A stretch of 64,000 nucleotides of DNA from Stutzerimonas decontaminans (GTDB taxonomy: Bacteria > Pseudomonadota > Gammaproteobacteria > Pseudomonadales > Pseudomonadaceae), in NCBI RefSeq assembly GCF_000661915.1, contig NZ_CP007509.1, positions 434,001 through 498,000 on the forward strand, written 5' to 3'. The stretch's first letter is position 1. Each line of letters opens with the position of its first letter. This document shows, piece after piece, positions 47,368-57,032 of this stretch. Under the pieces are notes generated by a model, which was not told the origin of the DNA, made no database searches, and saw only the letters and a program-made list of their open reading frames with translations. The translations under genes were made by a program, and so were the position numbers.

Positions 47368-48441
47368 TCAGGGTTTGATTGCCACCTTCAGTACGCCATC
47401 GCGCTGGTTGGCGAACAGGTCGTAGGCATTGCTGATGTCATCCAGCGCATATTGGTGAGTGACCAGTGGGCCGAGATCGACGCGCCCGGACGCCACGACA
47501 TTCAGCAGTCGGCGCATGCGCTCTTTGCCGCCGGGGCACAGCGAGGTGACGATCTTGTTGTCGCCCAGGCCTGCATGGAAAGCGCCGAGCGGAATGGTCA
47601 GGTCGCTGGAGTAGACGCCCAGGCTGGACAGGGTCCCGCCCGGCTTGAGCGCGCGCAGCGCCTGCTCGAAGGTGGTCTGAGTGCCCAGCGCTTCGATGGC
47701 GGCATCGACGCCGCGGCCACCGGTCAGTTTCATGATCTCGTCGACGACGTCGACGTTGCGGAAGTTGAGCGTCACGTCGGCGCCCATCTTGCGGGCGATG
47801 TCCAGCCGTGCATCGACACCGTCCACGGCGATGATGGTGCCGGCGCCGCGCAGCTTGGCCCCAGCGGTGGCACAGAGGCCGATGGGGCCTTGGGCGAAGA
47901 TCACCACGATGTCGCCGATCTTGATATTGGCGGCTTCGGCACCGGCGAAGCCGGTGGACATGATGTCGGGGCACATCAGCACCTGCTCGTCGGTCAGGCC
48001 GTCCGGTACTGGTGCCAGGTTGGCCTGGGCGTCCGGGACCAGGACGTACTCGGCCTGGGTGCCGTCGATGGTGTTGCCGAAGCGCCAGCCGCCCATGGGT
48101 TTGTAGCCGTGGCATGAGCAACCGCCATCTTGAGAGGGCAGGCCATCCTGGCAGGCGTAGGAGGTGAAGCTCGGACAGATCGCGCCGGCAATCACGCGCT
48201 GGCCTTCCTGATAGCCCTTGACGTTGCTGCCAAGCTTCTCGATGACGCCGACCGGCTCATGGCCGATGGTCAGCCCCGCGGCGACCGGATATTCACCCTT
48301 AAGGATGTGCACGTCGGTGCCGCAGATCGTGGTCGTCGTGATGCGCAGCAGGGCATCGTTAGGTCCGATCTCGGGGATGGGCTTGTCCTGCAGCTCGATG
48401 CGGCCCGGTTCAACGAACACGGCGGCTTTCATCATGGCCAT
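47368..48441 (-). CDS. Zinc-dependent secondary (isopropanol-type) alcohol dehydrogenase
   Basis: The 357-residue medium-chain dehydrogenase has catalytic zinc ligands Cys40 (ICGTDVHILKGE), His61 (IGHEPVGVIEKLG) and Asp159 (CPDIMSTGFAGAE), the Cys-His-Asp set of Clostridium beijerinckii/Thermoanaerobacter secondary alcohol dehydrogenases, and shares their C-terminal LCPGGKERMRRL pattern. It should interconvert secondary alcohols or aldehydes with NAD(P). An insert near residues 89-120 adds Cys89, Cys97, Cys108 and Cys110. ATG 48441 has AGAGGAG upstream. It lies between serB and fimX, which are adjacent in P. aeruginosa, so it is an insertion relative to that order. Confidence 0.85.
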   Translation of the reverse strand: MAMMKAAVFVEPGRIELQDKPIPEIGPNDALLRITTTTICGTDVHILKGEYPVAAGLTIGHEPVGVIEKLGSNVKGYQEGQRVIAGAICPSFTSYACQDGLPSQDGGCSCHGYKPMGGWRFGNTIDGTQAEYVLVPDAQANLAPVPDGLTDEQVLMCPDIMSTGFAGAEAANIKIGDIVVIFAQGPIGLCATAGAKLRGAGTIIAVDGVDARLDIARKMGADVTLNFRNVDVVDEIMKLTGGRGVDAAIEALGTQTTFEQALRALKPGGTLSSLGVYSSDLTIPLGAFHAGLGDNKIVTSLCPGGKERMRRLLNVVASGRVDLGPLVTHQYALDDISNAYDLFANQRDGVLKVAIKP

Positions 48442-48585
48442 GGTGCGACTCCTCTTGGATTTGAAGGCGTCCGAACACTCTAGCCCAGCGGCACGACCGA
48501 TGGATGACCGCGGTCAAGCTGCAGTTGATTAACGCGGGGGAGCGGGCATGCCATGGGCAGGGCTCAGGCGAGCCCCGCCGCGAGG

Positions 48586-50652
48586 TCACTCCTCATCGGA
48601 GGAGAAGTCGTAGTCCATCGACTGGCTAGGGCCCTGCAGGTAGTGGCCCTGGATGTAGCTGACGCCCGCCTGCCAGAGGGTGGCAAGCACAGTGGCGCTT
48701 TCGACGAAGGGCACGATGCTCTGCTTCTGCTGCGCGTGCAGATCGGCGAGCAGCGTCTTCAACGCTTCCTGGTTTTCCTGGCGGGTAAGATCCTGGGTAT
48801 AAGAGCCATCGACCTTGATGAAGCCGGCTTCCAGATGCTTGAGCGTGTTGAAGGGGTTAAGCACGCAGCCGAACTGGGCCAGGGCTATATGGCAGCCGAG
48901 AGCTGCCAGTCCCTGCGTCAGTGCCTTGGCCTGCCTCAGATACGCAACGGCATCGGCTTCACCGAGCTCGAACACCAGAGAGTCTCCGGGAAGGCGCGAG
49001 GCTTTCAGTACCACGCCGAGCCACGGCAACAGGCTGGGGTCCTGCAGGCTGGCGGCGGAAAGGTGCAGGAACAGGCGCGTGCGATGCCCTTTGGTGCGGT
49101 GCTCGGCCAGCAGCTTGATGGAGTTGAGGATCACCCAGCGATCAATCTTGGTGGACAGGCCGACATCCGCGGCGGTGCTGAGAAACTCGTTCGGCGGCAC
49201 CTCCGCTCCCTGCGGGTCAAGCAAGCGCAGGAGGACTTCATAGTGTTCGAAGCTGTCGCCGCGCAGGCTGATGATCGGCTGGAACAGCAGGCGGAAGCTG
49301 TTGTTTTCCAGCGCCTGCTTGAGCATCGCGGCGATATCGCCGCGGTTAGCTGCCGCGGCCAGCTCGTCTGCCGGATCGTAGATCTTCAGCGCATTGCCGT
49401 CGCTCAGTTCATCGGCGCAGCGGTGTGCACGTTCGATGGCGTCCTGGGCCTTGGCGGTCTTTTCGTCCAGCCCGGCAACGCCGATGCTGAAGGTGGTCTG
49501 CACCGTGCGCCCACCGACATCGAGTAGATGGCCTTCCACCTTGCTCAGCAATTTGCGCAGCTCCGGCTCGGTCTGCAGGGGAACGACTCCCGGTTGTAAT
49601 GCAGTGAAGACGTCGTCGGCGAAGCGAGCCAGCTGAGTTTCGACGGGGAAATGCCCACGCAGCAAGGTGGCCAGCTGACTGAGCAGTTGGTCGGAATCGG
49701 TCAGGCCTATATCGGCCTGCAACGCAGCGAACCGGTCGACACGAATATAGGCAAGGCTGGCCGCCTGACCGGCGTTGACCGCGCGCTCCACTGCGGCGTC
49801 CATCACGTCGAGGAAACTGTTGCGGTTAAGCAGGCCGGTCACCGGGTCCTGAGTGCTGATTTCGCGCAGCTTCTGCAGTTCTGCGCTGTCGTTCTCGGCC
49901 CGTATGACCACCTGAATACAGGGCTCGCCATCGTAGGCGGCGGGGGAGAAGTGCATGCGCATCTTGAGCGTTTCGCCATCGGCCCTAACACCGCCACAGG
50001 CGAGTTCGGCACTACCCTCAAGGGTCTGGTAATTCTTCAGGAACGCCTTGAAGGTACTCTGATCGCTGCCGCTGATCAGGTCGATCATCGGCATGCCCTC
50101 CAGGTCTTCCACATCCTCGTAGCCGAACAGTTCGAGATAGGCTCGGTTGGCATAGATATGCATGCCATCGTGAACGTAGGCAATCGCGTCCACAGAACTG
50201 TCGAGCAGTAGCTGGCAGCGTTTTTCCGCTTCGCGCAGGGCTACTTCCGCCGAGCGGCGCGCCCGGCGCTCCTCAAGGTTGGCCAGTTCGCGATTGGCCA
50301 CCAGCAGCAGCCATTCATCCTCGCCCTGCGGCAGCGCATCCTGCGCGCCGAGCATCAGCGCTTCGGTGATCGCTTCGGCATCATTAGCGGCGGTGAGCTG
50401 AATGATCGGGATGTCCTTGGCCTGCCGGCGAATGGCGCTGATCGCTTCGCTGGGGTCAAGATTTTCACTCTGCGGTGCATTGATCAGCAGATCCCAGGTC
50501 TGTTTCAGGGCTTCAGCCAGATCGTCACTGGAGGTGAGACGATGCACTCGGGTCGCCTGTCCGGCATTGCGGAAGAGACTGACCAGACGCTCGGCTTCGT
50601 TCTGCGAGTCTTCGAGGATCAGCAGGCGGATAGTTTTCTTTTGCAGGGCCAT
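48586..50652 (-). CDS. fimX: Cyclic-di-GMP receptor FimX (REC-PAS-GGDEF-EAL)
   Basis: The 688-residue protein matches P. aeruginosa FimX along its whole length. Domains: REC-like (1-125, IRLLILEDSQNEAERL), PAS (about 145-255), degenerate GGDEF (about 265-425, with ADDVF at 345-349) and degenerate EAL (440-688, with EVLLR at 472-476 in place of EALLR). Both catalytic signatures are broken, so it should bind c-di-GMP rather than make or degrade it. FimX sits at a cell pole and promotes type IV pilus assembly and twitching. It ends with the acidic tail SMDYDFSSDEE. A PilZ-like gene lies directly upstream on the same strand. Confidence 0.96.
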   Translation of the reverse strand: MALQKKTIRLLILEDSQNEAERLVSLFRNAGQATRVHRLTSSDDLAEALKQTWDLLINAPQSENLDPSEAISAIRRQAKDIPIIQLTAANDAEAITEALMLGAQDALPQGEDEWLLLVANRELANLEERRARRSAEVALREAEKRCQLLLDSSVDAIAYVHDGMHIYANRAYLELFGYEDVEDLEGMPMIDLISGSDQSTFKAFLKNYQTLEGSAELACGGVRADGETLKMRMHFSPAAYDGEPCIQVVIRAENDSAELQKLREISTQDPVTGLLNRNSFLDVMDAAVERAVNAGQAASLAYIRVDRFAALQADIGLTDSDQLLSQLATLLRGHFPVETQLARFADDVFTALQPGVVPLQTEPELRKLLSKVEGHLLDVGGRTVQTTFSIGVAGLDEKTAKAQDAIERAHRCADELSDGNALKIYDPADELAAAANRGDIAAMLKQALENNSFRLLFQPIISLRGDSFEHYEVLLRLLDPQGAEVPPNEFLSTAADVGLSTKIDRWVILNSIKLLAEHRTKGHRTRLFLHLSAASLQDPSLLPWLGVVLKASRLPGDSLVFELGEADAVAYLRQAKALTQGLAALGCHIALAQFGCVLNPFNTLKHLEAGFIKVDGSYTQDLTRQENQEALKTLLADLHAQQKQSIVPFVESATVLATLWQAGVSYIQGHYLQGPSQSMDYDFSSDEE

Positions 50653-50713
50653 GGCAACAGCTTAAGTGCGCGCTGGAATGGCGCGGGCAGGCAAGAATGC
50701 GAGAGTCGGCAAT

Positions 50714-52555
50714 CTACAGCGACTTCCAGAGCGAGTCAAAATCTTCATCCGTGCTCGCCGTGTGGCCTTTCCAGCCTGTGACCGGGGTCTCTCGCTCTGT
50801 TGAAACCTGGCCGACGGTGCGGTATTCGAACTGGTTGTAGTTGCCCATGCTTACCCGTCGACGGTCCAGTACGGCGCGCTGTTCCTCGCCGTTACGGTTG
50901 ATCTGCACCTTGTGACCTTCCTGGAACGGCAGGCGCGGGGCGATCAGCATCGCCGGCTGGGATATCGCTGCGATCTCCGGCAGCAGTAGGGCCCGGAGGT
51001 ATTCGCTGCCCTGGTCGACTTTGCGCAGCAGGCGCAGGCCGCATGGCTGCGCCTGGGGTGCGATCAGCTCGACGCCCATCTGCGTGCTGCCACCTCGCAC
51101 CTGGCGAATCCAGCGCACCACGGCAATGCTCCAGCTCTGCGCACCGCCTTCGCGCAGTCCCAGCAGCTCGCCGGTCTGCAACTGGCTTGGCACTTCACCA
51201 TCCCATGCCAGGCAGTACCCGCCTGGACTGTGGTCCACCAGCTGGATCTGATAGGTGGGATAGCTTTCCGTTGTGGCCGGTCGCTTGCTCGGCTGGCTGG
51301 CGGCTGCGCTGGTGTGGGTGGCCGGCGCTGCGCGCGGCAGGTTGGGCCTGACGAACTCGATGTGGTCGTGGGTCGGCAATGGTTCGCCGCTACCACTTTG
51401 CGCATCGAATGCATTAGCCCAGACGTCCGCTGCGCCATTGTGCAGTTTGAACACGGCGCAATTGGAACTGTGCGGCAGTTCGAGCACCTCGTTGAACGGG
51501 CGCTGACCGGCAAGCTGATAGTGCAATGCGGTCATCCCTATGCACAGGGTCAACGTGCCTTGTGCCGGAATGCGCTGGAAGGTGCGTTCGGAAATGTCGC
51601 CCCAGGCTGAGCTCAGATGGCGCAGCAGGTCGTCGTCCAAGCCCGTCGCGGCGGGCAGGCGAGTGAGCTGACGGTTCTCGGCTGCCAGACGCAGGTGTTC
51701 CTCGATGACCTGCACCAGCATCGTGGTATCGATGCCGAGTAGGTTGTGCTGCTCGCGGGCCGGAAACAGTGATCGGTAGCGTGGTGGCCCGTCGACCGCC
51801 GGCGAGAACAGGAACAGGCTGCTTGGAGCGCTGGCCGTCCGGATGTGTGCCATCGCGCTCCAGGCTTCCAGCGCAGCAGCCAGCTTGACGATGCTCTGCT
51901 GGCGCATCTGGTTGCAGCGGGCGCAGCCGAGCAGCAGCGATGTCAGATAGCTTTGTTCCGCGCTCAATCCCTGGGCGTGGCGCGCCAGCGGATCGCGGAT
52001 CAGAAGACGCTCGGTTCCCTGTTCGACCGCCAGCTGATAGAGCTGGTGCAGCTCGAGCCACAGGCCCGGAGCGGCTGGGCTATAGAGCTGGGTAGAGCGG
52101 ATCAGCAGATCACCCAGGCTGTGGATGGCTCGTTGCAGGGCGACGGAGAGCAACTGCTGGCGGTCGCGCTCGGGCTGGGAGACTACCCGTACGACGATCA
52201 GCTTGTAGCCGACCGCGAGATGGTTTTGCAGCGCCTGGCAGAGCCCGGCGACTTTGCGTGGTCGCTCGCTGAGGACGATGGGCTGGTTGACGTAGTGCTT
52301 TTCCAGCTGAGTGCAGACGAAGTGCACGTCTGGTCGCAGCAGCTCCAGCAGCTGCAGGCGCGTTTCCGATGCGACGCGCAGCTGGTTGAGCTCAATCAGC
52401 GCCTGATAGAGCTGTCGGGCGGTTTCGCCGATGTTGGCCTTGGGCAAACCGGCTAACCAGCCCGTTATCCCGCGAATGCTGGCGTCGCAGAAGGACAGGC
52501 TCTGCCGAGTCGGTGCGGGCGCGCGCAACAGCAGATGATGGCTCTGTCTATCCAA
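50714..52555 (-). CDS. Large protein with C-terminal PilZ-like domain, upstream of fimX (PA4958-type)
   Basis: The 613-residue cytosolic protein is mostly helical in its first 400 residues, without a recognised domain. The C-terminal part (about 440-560) has QIQLVDHSPGGYCLAWDG, ELLGLREG and IAVVRWIRQVRGGSTQMGVELIAP, the spacing of a PilZ-type domain (D-x-S-x-G-G then a later basic strand), although the canonical RxxxR before it is not clear. It could bind c-di-GMP or only share the fold. The gap to fimX is 61 bp and the two are probably cotranscribed. A role in pilus or surface signalling is inferred from the neighbour. Confidence 0.68.
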   Translation of the reverse strand: MDRQSHHLLLRAPAPTRQSLSFCDASIRGITGWLAGLPKANIGETARQLYQALIELNQLRVASETRLQLLELLRPDVHFVCTQLEKHYVNQPIVLSERPRKVAGLCQALQNHLAVGYKLIVVRVVSQPERDRQQLLSVALQRAIHSLGDLLIRSTQLYSPAAPGLWLELHQLYQLAVEQGTERLLIRDPLARHAQGLSAEQSYLTSLLLGCARCNQMRQQSIVKLAAALEAWSAMAHIRTASAPSSLFLFSPAVDGPPRYRSLFPAREQHNLLGIDTTMLVQVIEEHLRLAAENRQLTRLPAATGLDDDLLRHLSSAWGDISERTFQRIPAQGTLTLCIGMTALHYQLAGQRPFNEVLELPHSSNCAVFKLHNGAADVWANAFDAQSGSGEPLPTHDHIEFVRPNLPRAAPATHTSAAASQPSKRPATTESYPTYQIQLVDHSPGGYCLAWDGEVPSQLQTGELLGLREGGAQSWSIAVVRWIRQVRGGSTQMGVELIAPQAQPCGLRLLRKVDQGSEYLRALLLPEIAAISQPAMLIAPRLPFQEGHKVQINRNGEEQRAVLDRRRVSMGNYNQFEYRTVGQVSTERETPVTGWKGHTASTDEDFDSLWKSL

Positions 52556-52699
52556 AACGGGAGGGCTCCGCGGTGGCTCATGGCATAGGTAAATGTGAAC
52601 TCTATCAATATCTGCCGCGCAGGGCAGGACTAAATGATGGCTCGATGATGCTACCCGACGTTCGGCACCCGTTAATGCCGAATTGTCGCGCCCGCCTCC

Positions 52700-53617
52700 T
52701 TATTTCACCTCGGTCGGCTCGGTTGGATCGATTGGCTCGACCAGCTCGGCGACTGTGCTAGTGCCAGCTTGCCCCAGTGCTTCGCCCATGCTTACCGGAC
52801 TCAGCGGCCCCAACTGTTCGGCCCAGCGCACCTGGTCCGGCCCGAACAAAAGGATCACGGTCGAGCCCAACTTGAAGCGGCCCATCTCGGCGCCCTTCTC
52901 CAGGTGAATGGGCGCACGCGCCGCTTCGTCATAGCGGAAACTCTTGAGGGTGCGCTTGGGAGGGGTGACCAGGCCGGCCCAGACGGTTTCGATGCTGGCG
53001 ACGATCATTGCGCCGACCAGCACCATGGCCATGGGGCCGTGCTCGGTATCGAACAGGCAGACCACCCGCTCATTGCGTGCGAACAATTCCGGCACGCCCT
53101 GCGCGGTGACGGTGTTGACGGAGAAGATCCGCCCCGGCACGTAGACCATTTCGCGCAACGTACCGCTGACCGGCATATGCACGCGGTGGTAGTCCTTGGG
53201 CGAGAGATAGACAGTGGCGAAGGCGCCGCCCATGAACGGTGCGGCACGTTCATGATCGCCGCCGAGCAGTTCCATGGCGCTGAAACTGTGCCCCTTGGCT
53301 TGGAAGATGCGGCCCTGCTCGATTCGGCCCAGCTGGCTGATCGCGCCGTCGCAGGGGTTGAGGATGGCGCCGGGCGTGGAGTCCAGCGGGCGAGCCCCAT
53401 CCTTCAACGCGCGGGTGAAGAAGGCATTGAAGTGCTCATAGGCAGTGGGCTCTTCGGTCTGCGCTTCGCGCATGTCGACCTGGAAGTGACGGACGAACCA
53501 TTTGATGAAGGTGTTCTTCACCCACGGCAGCCGGCATTCGGCCAGGCAGCCGGCGAGACGGGAAATCAGATGATGGGGCAGCACGTACTGGCTGATGACG
53601 AACAGACGATCTTTCAT
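52700..53617 (-). CDS. psd: Phosphatidylserine decarboxylase Psd (proenzyme)
   Basis: The 305-residue inner-membrane enzyme makes phosphatidylethanolamine. The self-cleavage motif LGST has Gly251/Ser252, where Ser becomes the pyruvoyl group; Asp90 and His147 complete the cleavage triad (CDGAISQ and DYHRVHMP). ATG 53617 ([10 protein letters not shown]) is chosen; codons up to 53632 overlap the end of rhdA. The gene begins 11 bp after rhdA, so the two are cotranscribed. The final 30 residues are Pro/Glu/Thr-rich and not conserved in the family. Confidence 0.95.
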   Translation of the reverse strand: MKDRLFVISQYVLPHHLISRLAGCLAECRLPWVKNTFIKWFVRHFQVDMREAQTEEPTAYEHFNAFFTRALKDGARPLDSTPGAILNPCDGAISQLGRIEQGRIFQAKGHSFSAMELLGGDHERAAPFMGGAFATVYLSPKDYHRVHMPVSGTLREMVYVPGRIFSVNTVTAQGVPELFARNERVVCLFDTEHGPMAMVLVGAMIVASIETVWAGLVTPPKRTLKSFRYDEAARAPIHLEKGAEMGRFKLGSTVILLFGPDQVRWAEQLGPLSPVSMGEALGQAGTSTVAELVEPIDPTEPTEVK

Positions 53618-53628
53618 GTTTGACCTTT

Positions 53629-54444
53629 TCATTGCTGTACCGGGGTGTCAGGCAGGTTGCCCCATTCGGCCCAGGAGCCGGCATAGCCTTTGATACGCGG
53701 ATAGCCCAGTGCCTTGCCCAGAAGGTAGGTGAGGCCGGAGCGATGGTGGGTTTGGCAGTGGGTGATGATTTCCTTGTCTGGCGTGATGCCCAGCGCCAGC
53801 AAGCATTCGGCGATGTCTTCGCGGATGCGCAGTGCGCGGGTCGGATCCATCGCAGCGGTCCACTCGAAATTGATTGCACCGGGAATGTGGCCGCCGCGCG
53901 CCGCGAAGAGTTTCTCGCCGCGATATTCGGCCGGCGAACGCGCGTCCCAGATCACCAGATCCTCGGCGCCGAGACGGCTTTCGATATAGCCGCGGGTTGC
54001 CGTGGGCGCATCGTCGAGCGTCAGGCTCGGTGAGCCTGACGCTGCCTCTGGCGCTTCCTGGGTTACCGGGCGTGCCTCGCTCAGCCAGGCATGCAGTCCG
54101 CCGTTGAGGTAGTGATAGCGGTGATGGCCGATCACGTCGAGCAGCCAGATGAAACGGCCGGCCCAGCCGCCGCCTTCGTCGTCGTACACCACGTAGACGG
54201 CGTCGGCCCGATGGCCCAGTGCGCCGAACAGTCGCTCCAGTTGCGCCAGCTCTGGGAGCAGTCCGGGCGCCGGTGGTTGACCGAGTTGCGTCTGTTTGGG
54301 ATCGACGAAGCGAGCGCCAGGCAGGTGGCCTTCGGCGTAACGGGAAGCACTGGTCAAGTCGACCAGGATCAGCTCGGGCGCGTCCAGGCGCGTGGCGAGG
54401 TCGGCGGGCTCGATCACCAGCGGCAGGTTGGAAAAGACAGACAC
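53629..54444 (-). CDS. rhdA: Thiosulfate sulfurtransferase RhdA (tandem rhodanese)
   Basis: The 271-residue protein has two rhodanese domains: an inactive N-terminal one (about 1-130) and a catalytic one (about 150-271) whose loop is CQTHHRSG with persulfide Cys230, the unusual loop and the same residue number as Azotobacter vinelandii RhdA. It transfers sulfane sulphur from thiosulfate to cyanide or to protein thiols. It precedes psd in a minus-strand run, as in P. aeruginosa PA4956-PA4957. Confidence 0.94.
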   Translation of the reverse strand: MSVFSNLPLVIEPADLATRLDAPELILVDLTSASRYAEGHLPGARFVDPKQTQLGQPPAPGLLPELAQLERLFGALGHRADAVYVVYDDEGGGWAGRFIWLLDVIGHHRYHYLNGGLHAWLSEARPVTQEAPEAASGSPSLTLDDAPTATRGYIESRLGAEDLVIWDARSPAEYRGEKLFAARGGHIPGAINFEWTAAMDPTRALRIREDIAECLLALGITPDKEIITHCQTHHRSGLTYLLGKALGYPRIKGYAGSWAEWGNLPDTPVQQ

Positions 54445-54491
54445 GGCAGGCCTCGACTAGTCGTAGAAGAGGCGAAGTCTAGCGAAAAAGC

Positions 54492-56006
54492 TCAGGCCCC
54501 GCGCCTGCTGAAGATACTCAACGCCCGTTCGATGCACTGCGATGTTTTAGCGAATGTTTGCAGCGCAGCATCGGAAATCGCCGCTCCGTTCTGATCGGCA
54601 ACGATCAGCATCAGCACGCGGCCGTCAATGCCCAGTGAGCGCAGCAGCAGATGTTCCCCGGCGAACAGGATCTTCAGCGCGCCGGGCAGCAACGCGGAGA
54701 ACTGCGCCATGTTGGCCGGTTGCAGGCGCAACTGCGCTGGCTTCTCCAGTAGCCGCCGCAGGATCTGGCTCTGTTCCGCGGCCAGGGTCAGTCGCGCGGC
54801 ATCGCCCGGCAGGCCAACGCACTGCTGGGCGACGAGGCGGTTCTGCTTGCGGTCGACCAGCATGATCAGTGAGCGCTGCATGCCGGCGCAGGCCATGGCC
54901 TGGCTGGCGCTGGCGGTCAGCTGCAGCACGTTGCTGAACGGCGTTGGCTCGCTGAGCAGGCGACGGCAGTGTTCGCGCCATTCGGCCAGCTCAGCCTCGT
55001 TGGGCTGGGGTGCTGCGCGCAGGGCCTGGAAGCGGCTATCGGAGGGCCACAGCAGGCCCTGGGCTGGGTGCCAGAGATCGGTAGGGCCAAATGCGCGGGC
55101 GCTGATCACGGCTTGCTGGTGAACCATCTGTTGCAATTCACCCAGCGAAACCTGCAGATACAAGCCTGCCAGGCGCTGCCAGCGCAGGCTGTGCACGCCC
55201 CCCCAGCTGTGGTGCGAAGACAGTGCCAAGCCGTTGGCCAGGACGATGGTATTGCTCGGCAGCGTCACCCAGCGCCGCAGCTCGGGATCGGCATCGAGCA
55301 TCTGCTGCTGGTGCAGAGGATGTTCGTTGTCGCGGGCGATATGCAGTGCCTTGATCAGCATGCGTCGATCGCCGCTGAGCAGGCGATAGCCCTGGATGAC
55401 CCAATCCGGCAGGCGCCAGTGTTCGGCCAGTTTAAGGCACAGCTCCAGCAGCGAAACGCCGAGCAGCTCGCGCTCGACTCGACTGGCCGGTTCGCCCTTG
55501 ACCAACACCCGTTGCTCCCAGCTATCCAGCAGATGCGGATAAGCGCCGACCAGCGCCCAGACGGGTGCGAGAAACAGCAGGCTACCCCAGTGGATGTCCT
55601 GCCACAGCCGTGCGAGGCGGGCGGCGAACAGCCCGTTGGCTTGCTGGCTGGCGTGGCGACTGATCAGGACCAGTTGCCGCAGCGGCTGCGGCATGTCGGC
55701 GGGCTCCATGGCCGGAATGCGGGCCAGCAGCGTTTCTGCGCGCGTAAGCCCGATCCGGCTGAGCGCGACCTCCAGGCTTTCGGCCGGCTGGCCGTCGCCG
55801 ATGCCACGGTTGGCTTCCTGAATGAAGCGTAGCGCCAGCACCGGGCTGTCCTGGATCAGCTCGGCGATCTGGCGCATCGACTTGCTGCTGTCGCGCAGCG
55901 CCAGTCGCACCTTGCCGTGAACCGAGGCAAACGCGGGCAGTGGGGCATCGTCGAGGGCTTTGATCCAGGCGGGTATGGTGCGGGGCAGCGGAGGTGTGGT
56001 GGTCAT
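54492..56006 (-). CDS. HDOD domain signalling protein
   Basis: The 504-residue cytosolic protein has an HDOD domain (about 10-240): LPAFASVHGKVRLALRDSSKSMRQIAELIQDSPVLALRFIQ-type opening, and SLLFLAPVWALVGAYPHLL with the catalytic HD pair not preserved, as usual for the family. The C-terminal third (about 370-500) looks like a weak GAF-type sensor (NVLQLTASASQAMACAGMQRSLIMLVD). HDOD proteins act as scaffolds in c-di-GMP and motility signalling. The gene is divergent from motA, 165 bp apart. Confidence 0.78.
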   Translation of the reverse strand: MTTTPPLPRTIPAWIKALDDAPLPAFASVHGKVRLALRDSSKSMRQIAELIQDSPVLALRFIQEANRGIGDGQPAESLEVALSRIGLTRAETLLARIPAMEPADMPQPLRQLVLISRHASQQANGLFAARLARLWQDIHWGSLLFLAPVWALVGAYPHLLDSWEQRVLVKGEPASRVERELLGVSLLELCLKLAEHWRLPDWVIQGYRLLSGDRRMLIKALHIARDNEHPLHQQQMLDADPELRRWVTLPSNTIVLANGLALSSHHSWGGVHSLRWQRLAGLYLQVSLGELQQMVHQQAVISARAFGPTDLWHPAQGLLWPSDSRFQALRAAPQPNEAELAEWREHCRRLLSEPTPFSNVLQLTASASQAMACAGMQRSLIMLVDRKQNRLVAQQCVGLPGDAARLTLAAEQSQILRRLLEKPAQLRLQPANMAQFSALLPGALKILFAGEHLLLRSLGIDGRVLMLIVADQNGAAISDAALQTFAKTSQCIERALSIFSRRGA

Positions 56007-56035
56007 GGCCGAACTAGCTTTTCATCGGGATGGCC

Positions 56036-56062
56036 TTTAGTCTGGCGCAAAAGTTCCGATAA
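56036..56062 (+). promoter_or_regulatory. Candidate sigma-28 (FliA) promoter of motAB
   Basis: The -10 element TCCGATAA (56055-56062) matches seven of eight positions of GCCGATAA, and TTTAGTCT (56036-56043) matches five of eight of TAAAGTTT at the standard 11-bp spacing. It lies 110 bp before the motA ATG and directs transcription towards motAB. Confidence 0.45.
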
Positions 56063-56171
56063 CCAGAACAATTCTTCCAACATTCCTTTCGCAGGGCCGT
56101 CTGGCGGCGATTCGGGGCGCCTGTTTGCCCTTGATTCGACGGCTCGTAACCAGGTTTTAGACGTACCTCCT

Positions 56172-57023
56172 ATGGTCAAAATAATCGGAATTATCGTCGT
56201 CTTCGCCAGCGTGCTGGGCGGGTTCGTGCTTTCTGGCGGCAAGATCGGCGCGCTTATCCATCCCTTCGAGGTGATGATCATCGGCGGTGCGGCGCTGGGT
56301 GGTTTTCTGCAGGCCAACCCCGCCAGCACCACCATGCTGGTGTTCAAAAAGTCGCTGAAGATGTTCAGCACACGCTTCACCCACACCTATTACCTGGAAG
56401 TGCTCAGCCTGCTTTACGCGATCCTCAACAAGAGCCGTCGTGAAGGCATGATGGCGATCGAAGCCGACCTGGAAGATCCGGCCGCTAGCCCACTGTTCAG
56501 CAAGTACCCAGGCTTTCTGCAGGACGAGCGTATGACCGCCTTCACCTGTGATTACCTGCGCATCATGTCCTCCGGCAACATGGCGCCGCACGAGCTCGAA
56601 GGTCTGTTCGACATGGAGCTCAACAGCCTGAAGGAAGAGCTCGATCATCCCGCCCACGCGGTCAGCAAGGTGGCGGACGGCCTGCCGGCGATGGGTATCG
56701 TCGCGGCGGTGCTGGGTATCGTCATCACCATGTCGATCCTCGCCGAAGCCGATAACGCCATGATCGGCTACAAGGTCGGCTCGGCCCTGGTTGGTACCTT
56801 CCTCGGCATTCTCGCGTCCTACGGTTTCTTCGGGCCGCTGGCCGCGGCGCTGGAACACGACGCCAAGGAAGAGCTGAATGTCTACGAGGCGATCAAGGCG
56901 ACGCTGGTCGCTTCGGCATCCGGCATGCCACCAACGCTTGCCGTCGAATTCGGGCGCAAGGTCCTTTACCCGGCGCATCGCCCGAGCTTTGCCGAGCTCG
57001 AGCAAGCCATGCGCGGCAGCTAA
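56172..57023 (+). CDS. motA: Flagellar stator protein MotA
   Basis: The 283-residue inner-membrane protein has four transmembrane helices (about 1-20, 30-50, 170-190, 203-223) and the cytoplasmic loop that contacts FliG. PAMGIVAAVLGIVITM in helix 3 carries the conserved prolines of the proton path. With MotB it forms the proton-driven stator. ATG 56172 gives the canonical MVKIIGIIVVFASVLGGF N-terminus; the frame is open from 55917 but that part is antisense to the HDOD gene. No clear Shine-Dalgarno sequence is seen. motB follows after 9 bp. Confidence 0.96.
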   Translation: MVKIIGIIVVFASVLGGFVLSGGKIGALIHPFEVMIIGGAALGGFLQANPASTTMLVFKKSLKMFSTRFTHTYYLEVLSLLYAILNKSRREGMMAIEADLEDPAASPLFSKYPGFLQDERMTAFTCDYLRIMSSGNMAPHELEGLFDMELNSLKEELDHPAHAVSKVADGLPAMGIVAAVLGIVITMSILAEADNAMIGYKVGSALVGTFLGILASYGFFGPLAAALEHDAKEELNVYEAIKATLVASASGMPPTLAVEFGRKVLYPAHRPSFAELEQAMRGS

Positions 57024-57032
57024 AGGCCCGCC

